Below, in pieces: positions 33,749 to 42,936 of a DNA stretch of 64,000 bases (its first letter is position 1; each line of letters starts with the position of its first letter). A program made the position numbers and the translations under genes. This DNA is from Lachnospiraceae bacterium (GTDB lineage Bacteria; Bacillota; Clostridia; Lachnospirales; Lachnospiraceae): assembly GCA_910576335.1 (NCBI GenBank), contig CAJTIU010000006.1, positions 177,795-241,794 of the forward strand, given 5' to 3'. Under the pieces are notes generated by a model. It saw only the letters and a list, made by a program, of their open reading frames with translations. It did no database searches and was not told the origin of the DNA.

Positions 33749-35953
33749 ATGAAGAAGATTCATATTGAGATGCCCGATATAAAGGGCGGACTCCATAAGA
33801 TCAGGAATCTGAAAAGGGAAGATGTAAAGGCATACTGGAGGGCGAGGAAAGAGCGGCGGGACCGTATTCTTGAAGAACGTAGGAACAGTGCGTTTGCCAG
33901 AAGGATGAAGCCGGTTTACAAGATTATGAACAGGCTTTCGCTGGTATTCCATGTGCTGCTGGCGTGTATGATCAACTTTACCATTGAGGCGATTTCCAGG
34001 CATTCTCCTATTGAGGCATGGGGCTATATGACGAAGACGCCGCTTGTATTTTTATACAATGCGTTTATGATCTTTATGACATTTTCCGTTGTATATCTGT
34101 TTAAACGCCGGGTATTTGTGCGGATTATTATCAGTGTACTCTGGCTGGTGCTGGGAGTTGCTAATGGCTATATGCTTATGAAGCGGGTGACTCCATTTAA
34201 CGCACAGGATCTGAAGGTGGCAAAGGATGCAGTTACGCTTATTCATAATTATTTTAATTCCTTTGAACTTATGATTGTGGGAGTCGGCGTGGCGGCGGTT
34301 GTCATATGGGTCATCTCCATGTGGCGCCGCGGCGGCCAGTATGAAGGAAAGATTCACAGGCTTGCCGCAGTGGCCGGGATTGTCATCTGTGCGCTTATAT
34401 ATGGAGGGCTTACGGATGCGGCCGTTGAAAAGAGGGTGGTATCCACTTACTTTGGAAATATTGCGTTTGCATATGAGGATTACGGGCTGCCTTACTGTTT
34501 TATGGCAAGTGTGTTTAATACCGGAATCACAGAGCCCCATGATTATGATGAAAAGACGATCGAGGAGATCAGTAATCACGGAGAAATCACGAAAAATGAG
34601 ACAGGACGGAAGAAGAATAAGCTTCCCAACATCGTGTTCATTCAGCTGGAATCTTATTTTGATGTGGCTGAGGCGGAATTTTTCACAACCTCTGAGGATG
34701 CCTCTCCGAATCTGAGGAAGATGTACCAGAACTATTCCTCCGGGTATTTTAAGGTGCCGTCAATCGGCGCCGGAACGGCAAATACGGAGTTCGAAGTGCT
34801 CACTGGCATGAACCTCCGGTATTTTGGGCCAGGGGAGTATCCTTATAAGACAGTGCTGAAGAACCAGCCCTGTGAGAGCGCGGCGACAGCCCTTACAAAG
34901 CTTGGCTACGGGGCCCATGCCCTTCATAATAATGGCGGGAATTTCTACAGCCGCGCCCGTGTGTTCGATAACATCGGCTTTGACAGTTATACAAGCAAGG
35001 AATTCATGAATATTCTCCAGCTTACGGAAAATGGCTGGGCGAAGGATGACATTCTCATCCAGCATATTCTGGATGCCATGGAAACAACAGAGCAGCAGGA
35101 CTTTGTATTCGGCATCAGCGTACAGGGGCATGGAGATTATCCGGAGACGAAGCTGATTGAGAATCCGAAGATTACAGTGGAAGGTATTGAAGATGAGGCT
35201 TTGAAAAATAAATGGGAATACTATGTGAACCAGGTCTATGAGATGGATGCATTTGCGGGCAATCTTGTAAAGGCGCTGGAAGAGAGGGGAGAGCCGACTG
35301 TAGTTGTATTTTACGGCGACCATCTTCCGACCATGGGGCTGGAGGCAGAGGATCTTAAGAGCCGCTACCTTTATAATACGAATTACGTAATCTGGGATAA
35401 TATTGGCCTTAAGAAACAGGATAAGAATATTCCGTCCTATCAGATTATGGCAGAGGTATTTAACCGTCTTGATATTCATTCCGGCACGGTATTTAATTAT
35501 CATCAGGAGAGACAGCAGACCAGGAATTATCTGTCAGACCTGGAGCTTCTCCAGTATGATATCCTGTATGGCGAGAAATATGTGTATGATGGGAAGGAAC
35601 CCATTACAGAGGGCCATATGATGATGGGCGTCAAGAATGTGACGCTGCAGAGCGTGGTTCCCTATCTGGATGAGGGCTACAGCCTGTATGGAGAGAACTT
35701 TACAAAGCAGAGCCGGGTATTTATAAATGGTGAGAGGCAGCCGAGTACATTTTTAAATAATACAAGGATCGTTCTGCCAGAGTCTGAGCTGGAACCAGGA
35801 GATGTCATTACCGTTGTCCAGATGGGTTCCAGTGATACGGTTTTCAGAGTCTCTAATGAATACATCTATGAGGAAGATGGGCTCACGGTTTCACTGGGTA
35901 CTGGCACGGATACAACAAAATCCTGGACTTTGCAGGATGGAAATGAGGAATAG
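33749..35953 (+). CDS. LTA synthase family sulfatase-fold membrane protein
   Basis: A 734-aa protein. After a charged N-terminus (1-65) come about five membrane helices (70-235), then an extracellular alkaline-phosphatase/sulfatase domain (295-590). The metal-site LPNIVFIQLESYFD, the catalytic Thr region SIGAGTANTEFEVLTG and the VVFYGDHLP motif are all present, as in lipoteichoic acid synthases that polymerise glycerol phosphate from phosphatidylglycerol. A beta-rich C-terminal extension (about 640-734) is longer than in LtaS. The 65-residue basic start and this extension suggest a family branch whose product (LTA or another phospho-polymer) is not certain. It is followed 20 nt later by folC. 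Confidence 0.87.
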   Translation: MKKIHIEMPDIKGGLHKIRNLKREDVKAYWRARKERRDRILEERRNSAFARRMKPVYKIMNRLSLVFHVLLACMINFTIEAISRHSPIEAWGYMTKTPLVFLYNAFMIFMTFSVVYLFKRRVFVRIIISVLWLVLGVANGYMLMKRVTPFNAQDLKVAKDAVTLIHNYFNSFELMIVGVGVAAVVIWVISMWRRGGQYEGKIHRLAAVAGIVICALIYGGLTDAAVEKRVVSTYFGNIAFAYEDYGLPYCFMASVFNTGITEPHDYDEKTIEEISNHGEITKNETGRKKNKLPNIVFIQLESYFDVAEAEFFTTSEDASPNLRKMYQNYSSGYFKVPSIGAGTANTEFEVLTGMNLRYFGPGEYPYKTVLKNQPCESAATALTKLGYGAHALHNNGGNFYSRARVFDNIGFDSYTSKEFMNILQLTENGWAKDDILIQHILDAMETTEQQDFVFGISVQGHGDYPETKLIENPKITVEGIEDEALKNKWEYYVNQVYEMDAFAGNLVKALEERGEPTVVVFYGDHLPTMGLEAEDLKSRYLYNTNYVIWDNIGLKKQDKNIPSYQIMAEVFNRLDIHSGTVFNYHQERQQTRNYLSDLELLQYDILYGEKYVYDGKEPITEGHMMMGVKNVTLQSVVPYLDEGYSLYGENFTKQSRVFINGERQPSTFLNNTRIVLPESELEPGDVITVVQMGSSDTVFRVSNEYIYEEDGLTVSLGTGTDTTKSWTLQDGNEE

Positions 35954-35973
35954 ATGTATGGAGGGATAGACGT

Positions 35974-37284
35974 ATGGAAGAAAGAAATGTCCGGGAGCGG
36001 TATGCAGAGGCAGTCCGCTATATAGAGGAGCTTCCGAGATTTACGAAAAAGCACCCCCTTAAGCACACGCAGGAGTTCATGAGAAGACTTGGAAACCCGG
36101 CATATGACCGCAAGGTGATCCATGTGGCAGGCACCAATGGAAAAGGCTCTGTGTGTGCGTATATACAGGCAATACTGGAAAAGGAGGGGAAGAGAACCGG
36201 GTTTTTCACTTCCCCTCATCTTGTTTCTGTTAATGAAAGGATACAGATCGGAAGACGCCCGGTTTCAGACGATGAATTCTGCCAGGCTTTTCAGGCGGCA
36301 AGGGAGGCCGCTAAGAGAATGGAGGCGGAAGGACTGGGGCATCCGTCCTATTTTGAATTCCTGTATGGGATGGGAATGAGGGCGTTTTCCTGTACAGATG
36401 TGGAGTACATTATACTGGAAACAGGACTTGGCGGAAGACTGGATGCAACGAATTCATTTCCCGGACCAGAGCTTACAGTTATTACTTCCATAAGTCTTGA
36501 CCATACAGATATTTTAGGAGACACGATTGAAGAGATCGCGGCGGAAAAGGCAGGAATTATAAAGGAGCATGTCCCCGTATTTTATGACGGAGGAAATGAG
36601 GCGGCTTCTGCAGTAATAAGAGGAATGGCCGCAGAACGCGGCGCAGCCTGTAGAGAAATCACGAAAAATGCGTTCAAAATTCAGGAAGTAACCCGAAAAA
36701 ATATTGCATTTTCCAGAGCAAGTGCGTATGATAGAGATATTAATTGGAGCGTTCCCATTCCAGGGCTGTACCAGGTGATGAACGCAGAGATTGCAATACA
36801 GTCGGCAGAATATCTCTTAAGAAATGAAAACATCCATAGAGAACTCTGGCCGGAGGCGGTGGCTTCCATATGCTGGAAGGGAAGGATGGAAGAGGCAGGA
36901 GATCATCTGATCATTGACGGAGCCCATAATCCGGGAGCCTTAGAGGCATTTGCAGAGAGTGTACACGCGCTTCCGGATGAGGGGGAGGGACTGCCGGTTG
37001 TGATATTTTCGGCAGTGACAGATAAAAAGTATGAGCAGATGATCGCGTATCTGTGTGAGCATTTCCCGGCAAAGGCTTATGTTGCAGTGCAGATTGAGGA
37101 TGCAAGAGGAGTGCCGGTAAAGGAGCTTGGACGGCTTTTCAGACAGTATACGAGTCAGAGGGTCATAGAATGCGGGAATGCACAGGAGGCAGTCCGTGCT
37201 GCATACAGGGAGCGCAGCGGGACAGGCTATATCTACTGTCTGGGATCCTTGTATCTGGCAGGAGAGATTAAAAAAATGGTGTAA
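35974..37284 (+). CDS. folC: Bifunctional folylpolyglutamate/dihydrofolate synthase
   Basis: A 436-aa cytoplasmic Mur-ligase-fold enzyme that adds glutamate to dihydropteroate and folates using ATP. The P-loop is HVAGTNGKGSVCAY near residue 50. Conserved downstream motifs are FTSPHLVSVNERI, ETGLGGRLDATN, ITSISLDHTDILG and, in the C-terminal domain, LIIDGAHNPGALEAF. Length and motif order are normal. A GGAGGGATAG site precedes the ATG, 20 nt after the LTA-synthase-like gene, so the two may share a transcript. Confidence 0.96.
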   Translation: MEERNVRERYAEAVRYIEELPRFTKKHPLKHTQEFMRRLGNPAYDRKVIHVAGTNGKGSVCAYIQAILEKEGKRTGFFTSPHLVSVNERIQIGRRPVSDDEFCQAFQAAREAAKRMEAEGLGHPSYFEFLYGMGMRAFSCTDVEYIILETGLGGRLDATNSFPGPELTVITSISLDHTDILGDTIEEIAAEKAGIIKEHVPVFYDGGNEAASAVIRGMAAERGAACREITKNAFKIQEVTRKNIAFSRASAYDRDINWSVPIPGLYQVMNAEIAIQSAEYLLRNENIHRELWPEAVASICWKGRMEEAGDHLIIDGAHNPGALEAFAESVHALPDEGEGLPVVIFSAVTDKKYEQMIAYLCEHFPAKAYVAVQIEDARGVPVKELGRLFRQYTSQRVIECGNAQEAVRAAYRERSGTGYIYCLGSLYLAGEIKKMV

Positions 37285-37361
37285 CGATTCAGCAGGTCAG
37301 CACAGAGCCTGTCCTGGCGAAGAGAGGGGATTTAAGAAAATGATGGCGGGAGGTATCAGCT

Positions 37362-37496
37362 ATGCTGAATTATGAGGAAGAACTTAAGAAGTTCCAGCCG
37401 AGCCTGGAAGTAGAAGAGATTGAAGAAGCAGTTTATCAGGAGGATCTGACGGATATGACAGATATTATCCGCGAAGTAGTCGAACAGACCAAATAG
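37362..37496 (+). CDS. Small acidic protein, 44 aa
   Basis: Starts MLNYEEELKKFQPSLEVEEI and ends REVVEQTK; strongly acidic and helical. GGGAGG lies about 8 nt upstream of the ATG at 37362, and the next gene starts 15 nt after its stop, so it looks like a real cistron in front of the TPR protein. I have no family name for it. Confidence 0.65.
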   Translation: MLNYEEELKKFQPSLEVEEIEEAVYQEDLTDMTDIIREVVEQTK

Positions 37497-37511
37497 AGGG
37501 AATAATGATAT

Positions 37512-39035
37512 ATGGATTACACGACAAAACTCGTATACCAGTCAAATTACTGGTATAATGATGGAATAAAAAAGGCGACAATCCGGGATATGTCCGGAGC
37601 CATAGCGTCACTCAGGCGCAGCCTGCAGTACAACAGGGCAAATGTGGCGGCCATGAATCTTCTGGGTCTTGTATATTATGGCCGGGGCGACGTGATGGAA
37701 GCACTTGTGGAATGGATTATCAGCAAGAATTTCCAGCCCCATGATAATATTGCCAATTATTACATCAGTAAGGTGCAGGAGATACCAGGGGAGCTTGCTG
37801 GTATCAATCAGGCAGTAAAACGATATAACCAGAGCCTGCAGTACGCTGCCCAGAACGGGGAAGATCTTGCAATCATACAGCTTAAGAAAGCAGTTGCCGC
37901 ACACCCTTCCTATGTCCGGGCGTATCAGCTTTTGGGGCTTCTGTATCTTCATACAGAGCAGTATGCAAATGCAAGACAGATGCTGCGGATTGCATACCGG
38001 CTGGACACAACCAACGAGCTTACACTCCGGTATCTGCACGAACTGAACCGGGTGCGCAAGGAGCGTGCACCGGAACAGAAAGGCGAAAAGAGCAAAAAGG
38101 AGCAGCGGACCGTTACGTACAACCTGGGAAATGAAACCATCATCCAGCCAGTATCCACAGCATTCAAGGAACATACAGGGCTTCATACCGTAGTGAATAT
38201 CGGGATCGGCGTAGTGGTAGGCGTCCTCGTCATGTGGTTTATTATCATGCCTGCCATGAATATATCCAGACAAAGGCGGGCAAACAAGCAGACCGTTGCT
38301 TTCAGCGACCAGATTGAGACGCAAAAATCACAGATCAACGCCCTGAAGACAGAGCTTGAGACATACCGTTCCACCAGTGAAGAGACGGAAAATGTCCAGG
38401 AGACAGCAGCCTCCACTCAGGACAGCTACGAGACGCTTATGAATATCATGGAACATTACCAGGCACAGGACATGGGCAATGAGGCAATGGTGGACGAGCT
38501 GTTAAAGATCAAAACAGACTCCCTGGGCCTCATCGGGAAAGAGAGCTATAAGGCCATCACAGACAACCTCTTTCCGGCCATGTGCCAGGAACTCTACAGC
38601 ATGTCCCAGCAGAACTATGAAGTGGCCAATTACGAAACAGGCATCAAGAACCTGGAAAAGGTCATGAAAATGGACGAAGGTTATGAAGACGGCGCGGCTA
38701 TGCTCCTGTTAGCACAGTCCTATGAAAAAAGCGGCGACCAGGACAAGGCAAACATCCGCTATCAGAAAATTATAGAAAAACACCCCGGCACAGATGCCGC
38801 GGCAGAAGCCCAGAAAGCCCTGGACGCCCAAAAACCAGGAGCCCAGAAAGAAGAAGGCGAAGACGGAGAAAACACTGAAGGCGGAGAAAATACCGAAGGC
38901 GGAGAAGACACCGGAGACACCGGAGACGACGGAACCGGAGAAAATGCAGACGGAACCAGTGACACCGGAGCCGGGGACACCGGCTTTACCGGAGACGACG
39001 GAACCGGAGAAACCACACCAGACACATTCCAATAA
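37512..39035 (+). CDS. Membrane-anchored TPR protein
   Basis: A 507-aa protein. The N-terminal 185 residues hold TPR units (AIASLRRSLQYNRANVAAMN and AHPSYVRAYQLLGLLYLHTE). One membrane helix follows near 225-250 (IGIGVVVGVLVMWFIIMPAM), then a coiled coil (265-305) and further TPR units (about 370-440, KSGDQDKANIRYQKIIEKHP). The tail is a low-complexity Gly/Thr/Asp/Glu repeat (GENTEGG, GDTGDDGTGE). The N-terminus is cytoplasmic and the tail outside by charge. It is a scaffold-type protein of unknown partner, directly upstream of the spoIIA operon but separated by a strong terminator. Confidence 0.8.
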   Translation: MDYTTKLVYQSNYWYNDGIKKATIRDMSGAIASLRRSLQYNRANVAAMNLLGLVYYGRGDVMEALVEWIISKNFQPHDNIANYYISKVQEIPGELAGINQAVKRYNQSLQYAAQNGEDLAIIQLKKAVAAHPSYVRAYQLLGLLYLHTEQYANARQMLRIAYRLDTTNELTLRYLHELNRVRKERAPEQKGEKSKKEQRTVTYNLGNETIIQPVSTAFKEHTGLHTVVNIGIGVVVGVLVMWFIIMPAMNISRQRRANKQTVAFSDQIETQKSQINALKTELETYRSTSEETENVQETAASTQDSYETLMNIMEHYQAQDMGNEAMVDELLKIKTDSLGLIGKESYKAITDNLFPAMCQELYSMSQQNYEVANYETGIKNLEKVMKMDEGYEDGAAMLLLAQSYEKSGDQDKANIRYQKIIEKHPGTDAAAEAQKALDAQKPGAQKEEGEDGENTEGGENTEGGEDTGDTGDDGTGENADGTSDTGAGDTGFTGDDGTGETTPDTFQ

Positions 39036-39044
39036 ACACCAAAG

Positions 39045-39075
39045 AAAAAAGATATGCCCCAGGCATATCTTTTTT
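39045..39075 (+). terminator. Intrinsic terminator after the TPR gene
   Basis: AAAAAAGATATGCC, 3-nt loop, GGCATATCTTTTTT; works in both directions by sequence. Confidence 0.85.
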
Positions 39076-39080
39076 CGTCC

Positions 39081-39111
39081 CCGTCCCCAACCGCGAAGCG
39101 GTCGAAATAGG
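39081..39111. repeat. Single unit of the CCGTCCCCAACCGCGAAGCGG repeat
   Basis: CCGTCCCCAACCGCGAAGCG followed by GTCGAAATAGG; matches the right half of the 57-bp units at 41940-42076 and relates to the unit at 48166-48232. It lies 33 nt before the spoIIAA start. Confidence 0.7.
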
Positions 39112-39143
39112 CGGCTAGAATAACGAAAGGAGCCCAATCAACA

Positions 39144-39455
39144 ATGAAATATCAGGTACAGGAAAATTGTCTGACGATCTTCCTTCCGCATGAGCTTGAC
39201 CATCACAACGCAGAAGAGATCCGAAAGGAATCAGACCATCTGATCGAGAGAAATCACATCCGGTATATTATCTTTGACTTTGAAGAGACTGCCTTCTGCG
39301 ATAGTTCAGGCATCGGTGTAATTATGGGAAGATATAAAAGAATCTATATGCTGGGAGGAGAAGTGTGCGCCGTGCACACGAATGAGAGAATGAAGAGGAT
39401 GCTTACCATGTCAGGTGTAACTAAGATCATGCATATTTATGAGGAGGACGAATAA
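39144..39455 (+). CDS. spoIIAA: Anti-sigma F factor antagonist SpoIIAA
   Basis: A 103-aa STAS-domain protein. When unphosphorylated it binds SpoIIAB and frees sigma-F in the forespore. The phosphorylatable Ser is in FCDSSGIGVIMG near residue 56-58, at the expected place. It is the first gene of the spoIIA operon; its stop is directly followed by the spoIIAB start. An AAAGGAG site precedes the ATG. Confidence 0.96.
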   Translation: MKYQVQENCLTIFLPHELDHHNAEEIRKESDHLIERNHIRYIIFDFEETAFCDSSGIGVIMGRYKRIYMLGGEVCAVHTNERMKRMLTMSGVTKIMHIYEEDE

Positions 39456-39911
39456 ATGGAAAATACGAATGAAATGCAGTTAATATTTGACAGCCGCTCT
39501 AGCAATGAATCCTTTGCCCGTGTAACAGTTGCGGCATTCATGACCGCACTGAACCCCACTGTCGAGGAGGTGTCAGATGTAAAGACAGCGGTATCCGAAG
39601 CAGTGACAAATGCAATCATCCATGGCTATGAAAGTGAAGTACATAATATCTACATCCGCTGCCGTACTGAGGAACGCACACTTTACGTTGAGGTTGAGGA
39701 TAAGGGGCGGGGAATCGAGGATGTAGAGGCAGCCATGGAGCCGCTCTTTACAACAAAGCCGGAGCTCGACCGGTCCGGTATGGGTTTTTCCTTCATGGAA
39801 GCCTTTATGGACGGTCTGTCGGTGGTATCAGAGCCTGGGAAGGGAACGACCGTAAAGATGAAAAAAATAGTTGGAAAAGGAAGGAAGCTATGGACCGCAC
39901 AGCCTCTTTGA
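39456..39911 (+). CDS. spoIIAB: Anti-sigma F factor SpoIIAB
   Basis: A 151-aa GHKL kinase that phosphorylates SpoIIAA and holds sigma-F inactive. The ATP-binding N-box is VKTAVSEAVTNAIIHGY, followed by the G1 box VEDKGRGIED and the GMGFSFMEAFMD G2 region. It starts immediately after spoIIAA and overlaps sigF by 22 nt, which suggests translational coupling. It ends VGKGRKLWTAQPL. Confidence 0.96.
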   Translation: MENTNEMQLIFDSRSSNESFARVTVAAFMTALNPTVEEVSDVKTAVSEAVTNAIIHGYESEVHNIYIRCRTEERTLYVEVEDKGRGIEDVEAAMEPLFTTKPELDRSGMGFSFMEAFMDGLSVVSEPGKGTTVKMKKIVGKGRKLWTAQPL

Positions 39912-40603
39912 TCAGGAGATCCCACGAAGGAGATGAAAAAGCGAGGGCACAGCTGGTAGAGGAAAATGCAGGGCTTGTGTGGTGTGTGGTAAAGCGGTTT
40001 TACAACAGAGGCACAGAGGCGGAGGATTTGTTCCAAATCGGAAATATAGGGCTTCTAAAGGCAATCGACAAGTTTGATATGTCCTATGATGTAAAATTTT
40101 CCACATATGCAGTGCCAATGATATCCGGGGAAATCAAGCGGTTTCTCAGGGATGACGGCATGATCAAGGTAAGCCGCTCCTTAAAAGAATTATCCTACAG
40201 GGCATACCTGTGCAGGGAGCGTATGTGCGACCAGATGGGGCGGGAACCCAATATAGCAGAGATCGCATGCGAGCTCGGAGTCGGGAGTGAAGAGCTGGTC
40301 ATGGCGTTAGAAGCCGGCGGAGATGTGGAATCCCTGCATAAGCCCATTTATCAGAATGACGGACAGGAGATCCAGCTAATGGACAAACTGCCCGAAAAGG
40401 AACAGGAGGAGGATAAGATACTGAACCACATGCTGCTAAGCCAGCTGCTTGACTCTCTCGATAAAGAGGAGCGCAGACTCATTTACCTGAGATACTTTGC
40501 GGAGCAGACACAGACACAGGTGGGAGCAGAGCTTGGCATCTCACAGGTCCAGGTCTCAAGGCTGGAGAAAAAAATTTTAAAAAGATTAAGAGAGAGAATA
40601 TAA
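39890..40603 (+). CDS. sigF: RNA polymerase sporulation sigma factor SigF
   Basis: A 237-aa sigma-70-type factor, the first forespore-specific one. Region 2 is AEDLFQIGNIGLLKAIDKFD and FSTYAVPMISGEIKRFLRDDG; region 3 is LSYRAYLCRERMCDQMGREP; region 4 with its helix-turn-helix is TQTQVGAELGISQVQVSRLE. It overlaps the spoIIAB end by 22 nt, usual for this operon. It should drive the spoVA genes that follow directly. Confidence 0.96.
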   Translation: MDRTASLIRRSHEGDEKARAQLVEENAGLVWCVVKRFYNRGTEAEDLFQIGNIGLLKAIDKFDMSYDVKFSTYAVPMISGEIKRFLRDDGMIKVSRSLKELSYRAYLCRERMCDQMGREPNIAEIACELGVGSEELVMALEAGGDVESLHKPIYQNDGQEIQLMDKLPEKEQEEDKILNHMLLSQLLDSLDKEERRLIYLRYFAEQTQTQVGAELGISQVQVSRLEKKILKRLRERI

Positions 40604-40678
40604 AAGGCATATCCATGTATATTTTCAGAAGGAATATTCCATACTAACAATAACAAGCAGAGGAAAGGCGGTGTTAGT

Positions 40679-40831
40679 ATGGAGGAAGCTAGAAGAAAAC
40701 TCAGGATATGCCTGATTTTTGTAGTAAGCCTGGCAGTCCTGGTGGGCTGCATCTATTATTTTAATGATGTGAAGAATCAAGAAAAAATCAGCGAAGGAAC
40801 ACTAGTACAGCATTGCATAATTAACCGTTAA
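40679..40831 (+). CDS. Small single-pass membrane protein, 50 aa, between sigF and spoVAA
   Basis: MEEARRKLRICLIFVVSLAV begins a basic start and one membrane helix (residues 9-29), followed by a short outer tail. An AGGAAAGGCGG site lies 7 nt upstream of the ATG at 40679. Its last codons lie within the 20-bp stem at 40807-40848. The family is unknown; its place in a sporulation operon hints at a forespore membrane role. Confidence 0.6.
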   Translation: MEEARRKLRICLIFVVSLAVLVGCIYYFNDVKNQEKISEGTLVQHCIINR

Positions 40832-40848
40832 TTACGCAATGCTGTACT
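40807..40848 (+). repeat. Long hairpin between the 50-aa gene and spoVAA
   Basis: TACAGCATTGCATAATTAAC with GTTAATTACGCAATGCTGTA, a 20-bp stem with one mismatch and a 1-2-nt loop. It includes the stop codon of the 50-aa gene. There is no T-run; it may attenuate or process the transcript. Confidence 0.7.
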
Positions 40849-40869
40849 GATAAAGACAGGAGGCATGGG

Positions 40870-41544
40870 ATGTCAGCAAACAGTGTAACCGTATATATAA
40901 AAGCCGACAGAAATATAGAAGTCACAAAACCAGACGTAAAATTAGGGGACGTCCTGACCATGGAATGCCGGGATCCTTCCATGATCCCGAAGCTTAAAGC
41001 AATCAAGCTCTTCAGCTTTCACAGCACAGATAAAAAGAATCAGAACCGGACAGCATTTTCCATACTCCGTGTTATAGAGCTGATTCATGAAAAATATCCG
41101 AACATAAATATTCAGAACATGGGAGAACAGGACTTTATTGTTACCTATGAAGCACAGCAGACAGCAGGCGGCGTGATCCATATACTGAAGGCAGCAGCAG
41201 TCGTACTCATCAGCTTTATTGGCTCCGCATTTTCTATCATGGCATTCAACAACGACGTTGATGTAACAAAGATGTTCGGACAGATCTATGAGCTTATTAC
41301 AGGAACAAAAAGCAGTGGGTTTACAATCCTGGAGCTAACCTACAGTCTGGGAATCATTATAGGAATCTTGATATTTTTTAACCATTTTGGGAAAAAACGC
41401 TTCTCTGTAGATCCCACGCCAATGGAAGTAGAGATGCGCCTGTACGAAAACGATCTCCAGACAACACTCATAGAAAACATATGCAGAAAGGGGAAGGAAC
41501 AGGATGTGGGCAAAAGAACTACTTCTGGCACTCATAGGACTTAG
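40870..41544 (+). CDS. spoVAA: Stage V sporulation protein AA
   Basis: A 224-aa membrane protein of the SpoVA complex, which moves calcium dipicolinate into the developing spore and out during germination. The N-terminal soluble domain (1-100, VTVYIKADRNIEVTKPDVKL) and two membrane helices (about 105-125 and 155-175) match the family. The C-terminus overlaps spoVAB by 41 nt. GACAGGAGG precedes the ATG. Confidence 0.92.
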   Translation: MSANSVTVYIKADRNIEVTKPDVKLGDVLTMECRDPSMIPKLKAIKLFSFHSTDKKNQNRTAFSILRVIELIHEKYPNINIQNMGEQDFIVTYEAQQTAGGVIHILKAAAVVLISFIGSAFSIMAFNNDVDVTKMFGQIYELITGTKSSGFTILELTYSLGIIIGILIFFNHFGKKRFSVDPTPMEVEMRLYENDLQTTLIENICRKGKEQDVGKRTTSGTHRT

Positions 41545-41920
41545 CGCCGGGATGGTAGTAGCAGGAGGATTATTCTCCTTCATCATCGGACTAGGCGTTA
41601 TATCCGACTTCGCAGACCGGACACATACAGGAGAACATATCCTTCTCTACGAGGACAGCGTAGCTCTGGGAGGCATGTTGGGAAACATCTTCTGGGTCTA
41701 CCAGATAAGTATCCCCGGCGGAGCATGGCTCGCCGCAGTCTTCGGAACCCTCGCCGGCATCTTCGCCGGCTGTTGGGCCATGGCTCTAGCCGAAATACTA
41801 AACGTATTCCCCATCTTCATAAGACGCGTAAAACTACTACGCTTCATCCCCTACCTGATCATCGGCATCGCCCTCGGCAAAGGCCTCGGCGCCCTCCTCT
41901 TCTTCTTCAAAAGGTGGTGA
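41504..41920 (+). CDS. spoVAB: Stage V sporulation protein AB
   Basis: A 138-aa protein with about four membrane helices (LLLALIGLSAGMVVAGGLFS at the start, FIPYLIIGIALGKGLGALLF at the end), length and order as in SpoVAB. It overlaps spoVAA by 41 nt with GAAGGAACAGG as ribosome site. It is followed by the 57-bp tandem repeats before spoVAC. Confidence 0.92.
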   Translation: MWAKELLLALIGLSAGMVVAGGLFSFIIGLGVISDFADRTHTGEHILLYEDSVALGGMLGNIFWVYQISIPGGAWLAAVFGTLAGIFAGCWAMALAEILNVFPIFIRRVKLLRFIPYLIIGIALGKGLGALLFFFKRW

Positions 41921-41939
41921 GCGGCCACCGGGGGACGGG

Positions 41940-42076
41940 GGAACGTAGCCGGAGGCGAGGCTCACCCGTCCCCAACCGCGAAGCGGTTCAAATAGGGGAA
42001 CGCAGCCGGAGGCGAGGCTTACCCGTCCCCAACCGCGAAGCGGTTCAAATAGGGGAACGCAGCCGGAGGCGAGGCT
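41940..42076. repeat. 57-bp direct repeat, about 2.4 copies, between spoVAB and spoVAC
   Basis: Units begin GGAACGCAGCCGGAGGCGAG and end with CGAAGCGGTTCAAATAGG: 41940-41996, 41997-42053 and a partial unit to 42076. The first differs from the second by only two substitutions. The array ends at a GTTACTATTCGCG end of the other palindrome family. There are no spacers, so it is not a CRISPR array. Confidence 0.85.
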
Positions 42077-42118
42077 GTTACTATTCGCGTTATTTAAGTA
42101 GAAAGGAGACAACCAACA

Positions 42119-42577
42119 ATGGATAAGCAAAGGCAACAACAGGCATATGAAAATTACGTGAAGCAAAAAACCCCGGTTCACAACCTCCCGGTCAACATGG
42201 CAAAAGCATTTGTCACCGGAGGCTCCATCTGTGTAATCGGACAATGTATCCTGCACTTCTGCAAGGCACAAGGATTAGACAAGGACATCAGCGGCGGTTG
42301 GACCTCCATGCTCCTTATTCTGCTAAGCGTCCTTCTCACCGGATTTAACATATACCCAAGTATCGCAAAATGGGGCGGCGCGGGAGCCCTTGTACCAATT
42401 ACTGGATTTGCCAATTCTGTGGCATCCCCGGCAATCGAGTATCAGAAGGAAGGGCAGGTTATGGGGATCGGATGCAAGATCTTCACCATTGCAGGGCCGG
42501 TAATCTTATATGGTGTATTCAGCAGCTGGGTGCTTGGGCTCGGCTACTGGATCTTAAAAGTGGCAGGAATTTTATAG
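42119..42577 (+). CDS. spoVAC: Stage V sporulation protein AC
   Basis: A 152-aa membrane protein, a mechanosensitive-type channel part of the SpoVA complex. Conserved segments are PVHNLPVNMAKAFVTGGSIC, the KWGGAGALVPITGFANSVAS loop and a C-terminal helix pair. AAAGGAGAC precedes the ATG. In most genomes spoVAD follows directly; here about 4.6 kb of other genes lie between. Confidence 0.94.
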   Translation: MDKQRQQQAYENYVKQKTPVHNLPVNMAKAFVTGGSICVIGQCILHFCKAQGLDKDISGGWTSMLLILLSVLLTGFNIYPSIAKWGGAGALVPITGFANSVASPAIEYQKEGQVMGIGCKIFTIAGPVILYGVFSSWVLGLGYWILKVAGIL

Positions 42578-42627
42578 AAAGAGAGGAAATAATTATGGAA
42601 GGAAAAGCAACAAAGGTGGTGTTTATT

Positions 42628-42852
42628 ATGGCGACTTCAAGCATTACAAAGAATTTTGTTATATCAGGCCAAAAGCAGGTGGAAATGTTTGCTGATGCGA
42701 TTGAAGCATCTGCCAACGATAGGACACCCCGTGTTCCGATCAATGTGACCTACATGCAGGGAGCGGATGAAATAGTAAAATTCATGGAGAAAAGGAAGAA
42801 AGACAGACCGTATCAAAAGAGTCTGAACCGTATGAGCTGGTGCAATTGTTAA
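42628..42852 (+). CDS. Small conserved protein, 74 aa (85 aa if the upstream ATG is used)
   Basis: Starts MATSSITKNFVISGQKQVEM with AAGGTGG 7 nt upstream; an in-frame ATG at 42595 with a GAGAGG site would add 11 residues. I remember proteins with the same start from many Lachnospiraceae genomes, of unknown function. A terminator follows at 42894-42936. It begins the block that separates spoVAC from spoVAD. Confidence 0.65.
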   Translation: MATSSITKNFVISGQKQVEMFADAIEASANDRTPRVPINVTYMQGADEIVKFMEKRKKDRPYQKSLNRMSWCNC

Positions 42853-42893
42853 GGTTAGTTTAGATGTAAAAATTTTATAGTAGCAATAACTTT

Positions 42894-42936
42894 AGGTGCA
42901 TGGTAGAGAGATAATCAATATCATGCACCTTTTTTA
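42894..42936 (+). terminator. Intrinsic terminator after the small conserved gene
   Basis: AGGTGCATG, 18-nt loop, CATGCACCT, then TTTTTATC. It would stop transcription from spoVAC before spoVAD. Confidence 0.8.

Noticed and set aside
38709..39137. Antisense frames rich in Pro/Ser/Val opposite the end of the TPR gene
   Set aside because: Created by the Gly/Thr/Asp/Glu repeat codons on the plus strand.
41940..42076. Possible CRISPR array
   Set aside because: Repeats are directly adjacent with no spacers, and no cas genes are present.
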